From the IMG/VR virus record IMGVR_UViG_3300008217_000050, positions 1 to 29,213 of that record: a stretch of 29,213 bases of DNA. One strand, written 5' to 3'. The DNA is from a virus. The notes beneath the pieces are model-generated. The model saw only the letters and a program-made list of their open reading frames with translations. It made no database searches and was not told the origin of the DNA. The position numbers and the translations under genes were made by a program. Shown piece by piece: positions 1 through 6,559 of this stretch (its first letter is position 1; every line of letters begins with the position of its first letter).

Positions 1-180
1 ACCACCGGACTCTCCCCCATAACACCCCCGCCGTATGGTACCACCGGGGTACCCCCCAAGGCGAATCGGAAGTCGTCAAATCGTCGCATGCGGCGTCGTC
101 AATCCGCAGATACCACGTTAGACGGCGCCGGAATTCGCCGGTCGTTGTTTGTGCCTAGTCGCGTCGTCAATTTCTTTTAG
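1..180 (+). CDS. Possible 3' end of a truncated gene, unknown product
   Basis: Frame 1 is open from the window edge to a TAG at 178-180, giving 59 residues with no start in view. The peptide begins Gly/Pro/Thr-rich and becomes Arg-rich (SSNRRMRRRQ at about residues 25-34), which would fit a basic phage protein tail. No family is recognised. An open frame of this length can arise by chance at this base composition, and the stretch also carries short repeats, so it may be noncoding leader DNA. Confidence 0.3.
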   Translation, partial: TTGLSPITPPPYGTTGVPPKANRKSSNRRMRRRQSADTTLDGAGIRRSLFVPSRVVNFF

Positions 181-245
181 TAGACGGGCAGCGGCGGTTT
201 TAGCTTCGGCGTTCGCGCCCACCTGGTGGATACACTACTAGTCGT

Positions 246-296
246 AAATCCATGTAGGAAAGGCTTGCACTCTTTGACGGCACATGCTAGATTATC
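246..296 (+). promoter_or_regulatory. Sigma70-like promoter P1, copy 1 of a repeated element
   Basis: TTGCAC at 265-270 and TAGATT at 288-293 are 17 bp apart, and a TGC just before the -10 box gives an extended -10. The 51-bp block is repeated in diverged form at 3244-3294 with the same -35 position. It lies about 115 bp upstream of the 428-aa gene, leaving room for a long untranslated leader. Confidence 0.6.
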
Positions 297-410
297 CAAA
301 CGTCTTACGGCGAAGGGCCGGACGACGGGCACATTAACAACCGAATAAGCGAAGCGGCAATAGTCGTTGTCTTCCAAGCAAATCAAATCTAATTGGAAGG
401 ATTAACGACA

Positions 411-1697
411 ATGGTAGAACCAGTAAAAAACACCATAGCCATTGAAGCATTGGAGTTAGCAACCAAAGCGGGAATGGACGACGAACCCGTAGACCTGGAA
501 GCGGTAGCGGAAGCGATGATAGCCGAAGCGGAAGCAACGTCTACCACGCCGGAAGAGCCCGACCAGGAGTCCGACCAAGAGTCCGAAGACGTGTCGATTG
601 CGTACATCGAAGAACGGATCGACGCATTGATGGACAAAGGGCGCGCTAACTGGACGCAAGACGAACGGCGCGAATATCGCCGTCTTGACCAAGCAATGGA
701 AGCCTACGAGACCGGCGAATCGGTCGAAGCGGTATCCAAAGCCGATGCGACGGGCTCAAGGGCAATGGGTGAGGATGCAATCACGGCGGCGAACATGGGA
801 AAGTTTGCTTCCATGAAAGAGCGTCTAAACCTTGAGTACGGCGAAACCGACGCCTTCGCAAAAACCCTAGTCCGCACGACCAACACCGAAGCGCGCATCC
901 AATATGGCATAGGTGGCGCCACCAGGTACGCCGTGGTTGTAGGCGATGATTACGACGGGCTCCGAAGCGGAACGCATTCCTACACTTGGAACCAGTCGGA
1001 ACCGTCACTTACAATCGACCACCAAATTCGGAGACTTGTTGACCAAGTCTTGAGCCTTGAGCAAATCCGCACGTTAGTAATCGACGGTCTCAATATAAGG
1101 AAAGGAACCATCGAATTCACAATTCACCACGATGCGGACACAAGCGAGACCACCATAAGCAATCCTAGCTACTTCGCCAAAACCGGCAAAGGGAAAGGCG
1201 CGGTATTAGGCGCAAAGTCTCCCAATAAATGGTTCCCGGAAGGGAATATATCGTTAGATGCAAACTTCATCTACACCGGCGCGCATGGCACAACCATAAT
1301 TCCCGCCGGAGTATGGAAGACGATAGCTTCCATGTTTGACTCCAAGCGGGATGCTTCCAAAAACTTTAGCGAAGAAAACCTAAACCGAAATGGTGCGGAT
1401 TGGGGGGCACTAGCCAAAGTCCACTCGTCTTCGGAAAAGACACACACGCTACACCGGAAAGGGTACAAAAATCCCAAAGGGGCAAGCACCGGCGGGCGCG
1501 TAATCGAAGCCTTGTTAGAGGCCATGCCTCCGGAAGATGGGAAGCGGTTGGCCAAGCTTTTAATGGTCAAAAATGGCGCGCTATCCTTCGCCGAAGTATC
1601 GCCGGTATTCCGCAAATTGTGCGGATACGACGACGACGACGGCGAAGCAATCGACGGCGCAACCGCAACCGATAACAACGTAGACGGCAACGAATAA
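411..1697 (+). CDS. Hypothetical early phage protein, 428 aa
   Basis: First complete gene behind promoter P1 and followed by a strong palindromic terminator, so it looks like a single-gene transcription unit. The ATG at 411 is preferred over an in-frame TTG at 393 because GGAAGG at 395-400 sits about 10 nt before it. The protein has an acidic, Ser/Glu-rich N-terminal region (roughly residues 20-65), a mixed alpha/beta middle, and a C-terminal region ending in an acidic tail with four consecutive Asp. No catalytic motif or known family is recognised. Residues 24-30 (DEPVDLE) are encoded by the same 22 bases as part of the gene at 8131-9141. Function unknown; position suggests an early, abundantly made protein. 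Confidence 0.8.
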   Translation: MVEPVKNTIAIEALELATKAGMDDEPVDLEAVAEAMIAEAEATSTTPEEPDQESDQESEDVSIAYIEERIDALMDKGRANWTQDERREYRRLDQAMEAYETGESVEAVSKADATGSRAMGEDAITAANMGKFASMKERLNLEYGETDAFAKTLVRTTNTEARIQYGIGGATRYAVVVGDDYDGLRSGTHSYTWNQSEPSLTIDHQIRRLVDQVLSLEQIRTLVIDGLNIRKGTIEFTIHHDADTSETTISNPSYFAKTGKGKGAVLGAKSPNKWFPEGNISLDANFIYTGAHGTTIIPAGVWKTIASMFDSKRDASKNFSEENLNRNGADWGALAKVHSSSEKTHTLHRKGYKNPKGASTGGRVIEALLEAMPPEDGKRLAKLLMVKNGALSFAEVSPVFRKLCGYDDDDGEAIDGATATDNNVDGNE

Positions 1698-1757
1698 TCG
1701 CGAACTAAGCAACCAGGAACACTAGGCAACGACTAAAAGTCGCTTCGCTTCGGTTGG

Positions 1758-1783
1758 AAGGGCTCCCAAATTTGGGAGCCCTT
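1758..1783 (+). terminator. Perfect 26-bp palindrome, probable terminator
   Basis: Two 13-base arms (1758-1770 and 1771-1783) are perfectly complementary, with AAATTT in the middle and GGGCTCCC in the stem. The palindrome begins about 60 bp after the stop of the 428-aa gene. A short T run follows directly (TTT) and a longer run of six T occurs at about 1833-1838 behind a second GC-rich dyad (GGGCCGGCC). This fits a rho-independent terminator or tandem terminators. A protein-binding operator is the alternative. Confidence 0.6.
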
Positions 1784-1859
1784 TGCTATTGGTTGGAACA
1801 TCGCCCGGCCATGACGGATTTGGGCCGGCCAATTTTTTCAACCAAATTTTTCTCCCAAC

Positions 1860-1903
1860 GACGTGCTGGATGTAAGTAGAAAAACACATACATCTAGCAC
1901 GTC
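1860..1903 (+). promoter_or_regulatory. 15-bp stem hairpin upstream of small zinc gene
   Basis: Arms 1860-1874 and 1889-1903 pair over 15 positions with one G-T wobble around a 14-nt A-rich loop. The 3' arm belongs to an 18-bp element (1893-1910) that recurs with one mismatch at 3205-3222. No gene fills this stretch, so a regulatory RNA structure or operator is likely; its target is unknown. Confidence 0.5.
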
Positions 1904-1944
1904 GAACCGATACTACATCGAACCTATCGAACCGAGGAATCATC

Positions 1945-2103
1945 ATGACCATCTGCAATTATTGTGGCAAACCCATCTGTGATAAGAACCAACAGTTTCG
2001 GGCAATCTTGTCAACGGACTCCAACGATTGGCTTTACTACCACGATGCATGCTTCATAGTAGCAACGCCGCCAGAGCATAGAACGCGCGGCGGATACCGA
2101 TAG
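1945..2103 (+). CDS. Small zinc-binding protein, 52 aa
   Basis: ATG at 1945 follows GAGG at 1934-1937 with 7-nt spacing. The peptide starts MTICNYCGKPIC, giving a CxxC knuckle, and has HDAC (His then Cys) at about residues 33-36, so a four-ligand zinc site is plausible. It resembles small phage zinc-ribbon proteins that show a CxxC...HxxC pattern, but no specific family is recognised. It is the first gene of the second early unit and lies directly before the hairpin leader of the 154-aa gene. Function unknown; protein or nucleic-acid binding is inferred only. Confidence 0.65.
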   Translation: MTICNYCGKPICDKNQQFRAILSTDSNDWLYYHDACFIVATPPEHRTRGGYR

Positions 2104-2112
2104 TTCAATCAT

Positions 2113-2161
2113 CCGCTCCCAAGCAACAAAGATTGTTGCTTGGGAGCGGGCCATTGAGCCC
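2113..2161 (+). promoter_or_regulatory. Structured leader (a): 17-bp hairpin plus small second stem
   Basis: Arms 2113-2129 and 2133-2149 form a perfect 17-bp stem with a 3-nt loop. The 3' arm runs into GGGC (2148-2151) that can pair with GCCC (2158-2161). The two stems share two bases, so they may be mutually exclusive. GAGGAG at 2163-2168 is the ribosome site of the next gene, ATG 2177. Similar leaders precede ATG 2731, 4352 and 7744. There is no T run, so it is not a typical terminator. Confidence 0.6.
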
Positions 2162-2176
2162 AGAGGAGAGTAAAAA

Positions 2177-2641
2177 ATGTCTACAGAAGAATCCTTGGTC
2201 TTGGCTAAAGCCTCAGAAGAATCCTTGAAGCAGGAGTTGGCAACGCGATTCGGGCTAATGCAAAACAACGAATGGTTCAGAACGAACATATTCCAAGCGA
2301 ACCCTACCCCTGAAAATCCGATGCTGCGCGTCATGCGATTGGTACAAATGATATCCGATGGTACGCATTCCTCAACAGATATTGTGCCGGCACGTATGCT
2401 TGGCCGTGCAATAGATATTGTTGCTTGGGCACGGATAAACCGTCTGTTCCTTCGCATGATTGATTCGGAACCTGAGCCCGCTAATCTATCGTTAGTCCAC
2501 AACGACTCAAACGAGGACTGGATATCTGGGAGCGGGCTTCTGACCGAAGACGAAATCGACGCGCTAGAAAAGCTAGGGCTGAACGAACAATACGAAGTAG
2601 GCACTCACTTCGGAGCGATGGCAATCAAACGTATCGAATAG
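2177..2641 (+). CDS. Hypothetical early protein, 154 aa, paralog A
   Basis: Start ATG 2177 follows GAGGAG with 8-nt spacing. The last 55 or so residues closely match those of the neighbouring 154-aa protein at 2731-3195: both contain a LTE[DE]EIDALEKL segment followed by Y-x-[VI]-G-x-HFG and end in [IA]-[KQ]-R-I-[EK]. The N-terminal two thirds differ. No enzyme motif, signal peptide or membrane segment is visible; the protein is acidic and probably soluble. Both copies have the same length and the same type of hairpin leader, which points to a local duplication of gene plus leader. Function unknown. Confidence 0.75.
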   Translation: MSTEESLVLAKASEESLKQELATRFGLMQNNEWFRTNIFQANPTPENPMLRVMRLVQMISDGTHSSTDIVPARMLGRAIDIVAWARINRLFLRMIDSEPEPANLSLVHNDSNEDWISGSGLLTEDEIDALEKLGLNEQYEVGTHFGAMAIKRIE

Positions 2642-2672
2642 GGAAGGTTACAAATAGTTCCTTAGTCCATTT

Positions 2673-2714
2673 CAAGGCAACGGAAACGTTGCCTTGGCGT
2701 GGGCCAATGAGCCC
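2673..2714 (+). promoter_or_regulatory. Structured leader (b): hairpin with GAAA tetraloop
   Basis: Arms 2673-2682 and 2687-2696 form a perfect 10-bp stem closed by a GAAA (GNRA) loop. It is followed by GGCGTGGGCC and a GGGC/GCCC stem at 2701-2714 that matches leader (a) at 13 of 14 bases. An AAGGAG-type ribosome site then precedes ATG 2731. It is the second member of the four-copy leader family. Confidence 0.6.
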
Positions 2715-2730
2715 AGAGAAGGAGAAGACT

Positions 2731-3195
2731 ATGGATAAGGTAATCCGACTCACAGAGTGGCGTGTGAAACCCAGATTATATTTGTTAGACGATTTCATCA
2801 AGTCCCAGTGCTTTGATCTGCAAGGCAACCACATAATGCCAGAAGATGGTGGACTGCCGGACGAAGAGATTGACTCGCTTCGCTCTCTGGAAGTCGGTGA
2901 CAAGGTACGCCTAGGCGACCCAAGCTGTACCGAGATATATGTCGAACGTCTGGACAACATAGAAGAATTCTTAAAGCGGGAGACGTCAATACCGCCAAGT
3001 GAAAATACGATGGCGCGCATGCTTCGCATCATTGACTTGGAATCTGAGCCCGTCGATACATCGTTAAACGATTTTCTCGAATCGAACGATGGTCTGACCG
3101 AAGAAGAAATCGACGCGCTGGAAAAGCTAGAACTGCACAGATACTACGCCATCGGCGTCCACTTTGGGTGGGTAGCCATCCAACGTATCAAATAA
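2731..3195 (+). CDS. Hypothetical early protein, 154 aa, paralog B
   Basis: ATG 2731 is chosen because AAGGAGAAG lies just upstream; the in-frame TTG at 2689 would fall inside the leader hairpin. The C-terminal part is homologous to paralog A. The protein also repeats its own module: DGGLPDEEIDSLRSLEVG in the N-terminal half resembles NDGLTEEEIDALEKLELH in the C-terminal half, each followed by a short beta-like stretch ending in an E/Q-R-[LI] pattern. So paralog B carries two copies of a roughly 35-residue unit and paralog A one clear copy. No function is recognised. Confidence 0.75.
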   Translation: MDKVIRLTEWRVKPRLYLLDDFIKSQCFDLQGNHIMPEDGGLPDEEIDSLRSLEVGDKVRLGDPSCTEIYVERLDNIEEFLKRETSIPPSENTMARMLRIIDLESEPVDTSLNDFLESNDGLTEEEIDALEKLELHRYYAIGVHFGWVAIQRIK

Positions 3196-3204
3196 TGCTG
3201 GCCG

Positions 3205-3228
3205 TCTAGCACATCGAACCGAGTGCTA
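3205..3228 (+). repeat. Second copy of the tctagcac element, with small hairpin
   Basis: TCTAGCACATCGAACCGA at 3205-3222 matches 1893-1910 with one mismatch. TAGCAC (3207-3212) can pair with GTGCTA (3223-3228). It lies between the end of paralog B and promoter P2. A regulator binding site is a possible role. Confidence 0.45.
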
Positions 3229-3243
3229 TATTCAGCGAGCTGA

Positions 3244-3294
3244 AAATCCGTGTAGGGAAGGCTTGACCACTATGACAGGCCATGCAAATATATG
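3244..3294 (+). promoter_or_regulatory. Promoter P2, copy 2 of the repeated element
   Basis: TTGACC at 3263-3268 occupies the same place as the P1 -35 box, and the block from AAATCC onward is clearly related to 246-296. The -10 is AAATAT at 17-bp spacing (3286-3291) preceded by TGC, with TATATG three bases later as an alternative. The AAA+ gene begins about 45 bp downstream. Confidence 0.55.
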
Positions 3295-3337
3295 CACCCC
3301 GGACACGGGAAATCAAACTATATAAGGAGCAGACGAA

Positions 3338-4255
3338 ATGGTTACGGCAACTCTGACTAAGTGCCCTAAGTGCACTGAAGTCTTCGAAGATAGGGCGCAA
3401 GCGGTCGCCCATCTGAAAGACAAGCACCTAAATACAATACAACCAGTAAAAAACGCCCCCACCGCACAGAAAGAGAAGCCTCTCCGCGCCTACTTCAGCG
3501 AGTACGGCCGGGAAGTCTTCGAAGATTGCAAGATAGTCTTCCACGCAGAGCGAAACCCGCTGTTGTTGACCGGGAAGACCGGCGTAGGCAAGAGTCTCAT
3601 AACACGGGCTCTTGCAGCAGACCTCGGCCTCAACTACTCCGCCACCAATGCCCACCCAGAGATGGACATATCTCTCTGGGTTGGGCAATGGACTCCGGAA
3701 AACGACGACGGCATCATAATCCAATGGATTGATGGAGTGCTGACTCAGTTGGTCCGGTCGGGCGGTATGTTCTTGCTGGAAGAATTCACCCGCGCCCCAC
3801 AGGAAGTCATGTCAAGGTTGTTCGGTCTGATGGACGACGGCTTCCGCTATTGGACGCTCCCAGAAGCCGGCGGCATCGACGTACCAGTTGCTGAAAACTT
3901 CTGGTTGGTCGGTACTGCCAATCCTACTGGCGGTGGCTACTACACCGCCAAGATTGACGAAGCTGCCAAGCGCCGCTTCGTAATCATGGACATCGACAAA
4001 CCCCTGGCAGATGAAGTCCGTATGCTCGAAGACATATTCGAGAAGGGCGACTTCTGGATAGGCAAGTTGATGAAGTTTGCTACCGAGCTGCGCGAAGGCG
4101 TAAGCCATGAGTGCTACTTGAATACGGCAGACCTTCGCACCATGGCGAAGCTGATTAGCCATGGTATGCCGCCAATCAAGGCTGTTAAATTCGGCGTCGC
4201 GCCGAAGTATAACAAACCCGAAGGTATCCTAACTCTGGCGGAGGCTCATTTCTAA
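3338..4255 (+). CDS. MoxR/CbbQ/CobS-like AAA+ ATPase with N-terminal zinc finger
   Basis: Start ATG 3338 has AAGGAG 8 nt upstream. Residues 9-30 form a C2H2-type finger (C9, C12, H25, H30). An AAA+ domain follows: Walker A GKTGVGKS (79-86), Walker B-like FLLEEF (145-150, with Glu in place of the usual Asp), a sensor-type GTANP segment (192-196) and a candidate arginine-finger region AKRRF (210-214). The family includes MoxR, CbbQ/NorQ and CobS, chaperone-like ATPases that act on partners paired with VWA proteins. The next gene encodes such a partner, which supports a functional pair. The zinc finger at the N-terminus is an extra. The target in the infected cell is unknown. Confidence 0.85.
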   Translation: MVTATLTKCPKCTEVFEDRAQAVAHLKDKHLNTIQPVKNAPTAQKEKPLRAYFSEYGREVFEDCKIVFHAERNPLLLTGKTGVGKSLITRALAADLGLNYSATNAHPEMDISLWVGQWTPENDDGIIIQWIDGVLTQLVRSGGMFLLEEFTRAPQEVMSRLFGLMDDGFRYWTLPEAGGIDVPVAENFWLVGTANPTGGGYYTAKIDEAAKRRFVIMDIDKPLADEVRMLEDIFEKGDFWIGKLMKFATELREGVSHECYLNTADLRTMAKLISHGMPPIKAVKFGVAPKYNKPEGILTLAEAHF

Positions 4256-4281
4256 ATCGAGTAGTTAGCGAACTCCCGTTT

Positions 4282-4336
4282 CAGCACCGAAGCTACGGTT
4301 TCGGTGCTGGCGCGGGCTAAACTAAATCTACAGCCC
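4282..4336 (+). promoter_or_regulatory. Structured leader (c): 12-bp hairpin with UACG loop
   Basis: Arms 4282-4293 and 4298-4309 pair over 12 positions (one wobble) around TACG, which in RNA is a C(UACG)G tetraloop of the stable UNCG type. GGCGCGGGCT follows, and GGGCT (4314-4318) can pair with AGCCC (4332-4336). AAGGAGG then precedes ATG 4352. Third member of the leader family. Confidence 0.6.
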
Positions 4337-4351
4337 GAAGGAGGTATCAGT

Positions 4352-6148
4352 ATGGCAGAGGCCATAACTACTGAACGCTTCGGCGGTATCAAAGAAGCGT
4401 TTCAGATACTGACCGACTGTCCAAGGGTCGAGGTCTACGCAGACCCCAACGGAGACAAAGTGTCCCGCGAAGGTGGCCGTGGCAGACCTGAATCTTGGCG
4501 CATCGGCATGAAGGTAGGCGACGGCCATTGGGCAGTGCTCCATGAGATGGGACACGTCATATTTGACAGCTTCGGTGGGGCAGAGAAACTCCTTGCCAAG
4601 TTCGAAGATAAACGTATCCATACTATATGGAACGCTGCCGAAGATGTACGCATCGAACGACTCGCACAGCGACACTTCGATAAACCCATATGGCGCCATC
4701 ATAAGCAGGCTCTGATTGACCAAGCTGAGTCCGACGGCATGGAGTCGTTAGACAATCTTGTACACATGGTGCAGGGACTGTTGTACGACTTGCCGTTGCC
4801 GTTGGGTGGTACTGAGACCGAGCGTAAAGCTCTGGAGTATTTCAAAGAAGATTTGATTGCTTCAACCAGGTCGAAAGACTCAGCGGACACGGCGAAGGTT
4901 GCGATACGAATCGCACACTACATGGCCTGGTTGGACAAGGTGTCTGCGCCACCTAAACCACCGGAGCCAAGGACTCCGACAGACGAACCAGGCGACGGCG
5001 ATGGCGACGATGGCGACGATGGCGACGACACCGAACCGGGCGACGGCCCATCGGGCGACCCAGATAGACCGGCCGATGTGGAGTCAGAGGATGTGCCTAC
5101 CAGTTACACAGGTCAAGGGGTGAAAGACCACGACGACGACGCGGTGCCAGATGTACCGGACGACGATGTGCTTGACATCTTTATAAAAGATGCGCCGCCG
5201 TCACCAATCTACGACGAATCAAGCGAAGATGATTTGCTTGAGACGTTGGGCAAAGCGGCGAAGAGTATCCATACAAGCGAACGCCGCGCCGAAACTAGGG
5301 AAAATAAAAAGAAGGAAGAGGCGGAGCAGAAGCTGGCCAGCAAGGGCCATCGAATCGTCTACGGCTTCGATGAAGACGGCAAGTCTAAAGCTGACGAAGA
5401 CGACCACGTAGTGCATATGCTGAAATGGGTTGCTGAAGACGTAGTCCTGAGCGACGCTTCCCGGTTTGTACTTGAGAACGCTGAATCCGCTGGGGCCGGC
5501 CGTAGCCGGTACACTGGCATGCCGTCGCGCAAAGCGTGGCGGTTGACATACGGCGACACTAAAATATTTCGGAAGCCGCCGAAGCACAAGGGCAAACTGG
5601 TCTGCCTGGTGGATATGTCCAGCTCTATGGGATGTGGTTGCGAACGGCATAAAGACAAATATAGAACAGTAGCCAACGCGTGGCTGGCGTGGCAAACGGT
5701 ATCTGTACTCAGCAGTCGTTTCCCGGATATGGAAGTATTCGGGTTCACGTCCAGCGAAAGTAAGAACTACATCGTACCGTTCCCGTCACAGAAGCAACCG
5801 GATTGCCGCAGTAAACAGATGAGACGCGGGCATGAAATTGGCGGCGGCAACGCCGACTGCGCATCCTTGCTGTGGCTCGATGAATACCTCGGGTTGTTCA
5901 GTAACGGCAGCTCGGCAATCGTCATATCTGATGGTATGCCGGCTGGCCCCTTTCCTCTGCGGTGCGGATGTGCCACCCATACCAAAGAGGTAGCGAAGAT
6001 GATGAACGACAAGGGCGTCAGCTACGCTAGCGTGTTGATTCGTACCGCAGATAGGGGTCTGTATCCAAATGAATTGACGACCACTATCAACGAAGTAAAC
6101 GACATACGCAATCTGCAGGAGGTACTAGATTGGATAAACACCAAGTAG
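4352..6148 (+). CDS. CobT-like protein: metallopeptidase-like region plus VWA domain
   Basis: 598 aa from ATG 4352, which follows AAGGAGG; a start at 4304 would fall in the leader hairpin. Residues 64-68 are HEMGH, a zinc-peptidase HExxH motif, and NAAEDVRIE (94-102) could provide the third ligand as in gluzincin-like folds. A long acidic, repeat-rich linker (about 205-320) leads to a C-terminal VWA domain with a MIDAS-type DMSSS (421-425), then GGGNADC and VISDGMP, the pattern seen in CobT and related VWA proteins. Together with the AAA+ gene before it, this matches the MoxR-VWA/CobS-CobT pairing. Whether it cleaves protein, remodels a complex or chelates metal cannot be told; no cobalamin genes are nearby. 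Confidence 0.8.
   Translation: MAEAITTERFGGIKEAFQILTDCPRVEVYADPNGDKVSREGGRGRPESWRIGMKVGDGHWAVLHEMGHVIFDSFGGAEKLLAKFEDKRIHTIWNAAEDVRIERLAQRHFDKPIWRHHKQALIDQAESDGMESLDNLVHMVQGLLYDLPLPLGGTETERKALEYFKEDLIASTRSKDSADTAKVAIRIAHYMAWLDKVSAPPKPPEPRTPTDEPGDGDGDDGDDGDDTEPGDGPSGDPDRPADVESEDVPTSYTGQGVKDHDDDAVPDVPDDDVLDIFIKDAPPSPIYDESSEDDLLETLGKAAKSIHTSERRAETRENKKKEEAEQKLASKGHRIVYGFDEDGKSKADEDDHVVHMLKWVAEDVVLSDASRFVLENAESAGAGRSRYTGMPSRKAWRLTYGDTKIFRKPPKHKGKLVCLVDMSSSMGCGCERHKDKYRTVANAWLAWQTVSVLSSRFPDMEVFGFTSSESKNYIVPFPSQKQPDCRSKQMRRGHEIGGGNADCASLLWLDEYLGLFSNGSSAIVISDGMPAGPFPLRCGCATHTKEVAKMMNDKGVSYASVLIRTADRGLYPNELTTTINEVNDIRNLQEVLDWINTK
5000..5026 (+). repeat. Three tandem copies of GATGGCGAC
   Basis: Exact 9-bp tandem repeats inside the linker of the CobT-like gene. 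They encode an Asp/Gly run with a three-residue period, so copy-number change would keep the frame. Confidence 0.7.
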
Positions 6149-6486
6149 TCCTGTGGATTTCACGGCACGAACCAACGGACGACATGGTTACTTCGCTCAG
6201 GGAAATCCTGGGCGAAGTAACCATCGTGCTGCACAAGAAAGACATAGGTCGAGCGAAGAGTTTGTCTACCATCTTGGATGTGCATGAGCCAGACCGGGTG
6301 GTAGCCACGTTACCGATAGACATGCAGGAACTATTGACTGCAGAACTATTCAAGCGTGGCATGCAGCCGATGTTGCGGCCTGTCTACCATCACCGTCGTA
6401 CCGCTGGAGAGTTTGTCTTTCGCGGCTACGAAGAGGTTCTGGAAATTCGGGTGCGTACCAGACCAGCATCAAAGGAGCTGCTATGA
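6130..6486 (+). CDS. Hypothetical small alpha/beta protein, 118 aa
   Basis: The start is TTG 6130, supported by AGGAGG at about 6118-6123; it overlaps the end of the CobT-like gene by 19 nt, so translation is probably coupled. Hydrophobic strands recur: VVLWIS near the N-terminus, VTIVLH, RVVATLP and PMLRPVY, with helices between, suggesting a small Rossmann-like alpha/beta fold. The opening LWISRHEPT-x-x-MV reminds me of uncharacterised phage proteins with a SRHxPT start, but no function is known. Its coupling suggests it works with the AAA+/VWA pair. A large hairpin lies inside the coding region. Confidence 0.7.
   Translation: MDKHQVVLWISRHEPTDDMVTSLREILGEVTIVLHKKDIGRAKSLSTILDVHEPDRVVATLPIDMQELLTAELFKRGMQPMLRPVYHHRRTAGEFVFRGYEEVLEIRVRTRPASKELL
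6184..6224 (+). repeat. 18-bp hairpin inside the 118-aa coding region
   Basis: Arms 6184-6201 and 6207-6224 are complementary over 18 positions with one G-T wobble; the loop is five bases. It lies about 55 bp after the TTG start, so it could affect translation or mRNA processing. It is one of the longest stems in the window. Confidence 0.7.
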
Positions 6487-6559
6487 CCTAACAGCAGTCG
6501 GCGCAGCGCCGGCCATCTAGGTTATCCAACGTAAGAACCAAATTAAAACTTAGGAAATT

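Noticed and set aside
37-53. GGTACC...GGTACC inverted repeat at the left edge as a terminator
   Set aside because: Six-base arms without a T run; each arm is itself a palindrome, so pairing is ambiguous.
72-170. Three copies of GTCGTCAA (72, 95, 163) as a CRISPR or iteron array
   Set aside because: Only eight bases long, spacing 23 and 68, no further copies; not enough to call.
177-386. Leftward open frame of 69 aa at the left edge
   Set aside because: It covers promoter P1 and the leader of the 428-aa gene, has no ribosome site and shows no family features.
1271-1729. Leftward open frame of 152 aa
   Set aside because: It is antisense to the 428-aa gene and looks like a shadow of its codon usage; no ribosome site.
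2011-2604. Leftward open frame of 197 aa
   Set aside because: Antisense to paralog A, runs through the leader hairpin, Ser/Arg-rich shadow composition.
4139-4165. 8-bp hairpin in the AAA+ gene
   Set aside because: A stem of this length with an 11-nt loop is expected a few times by chance in this much DNA.
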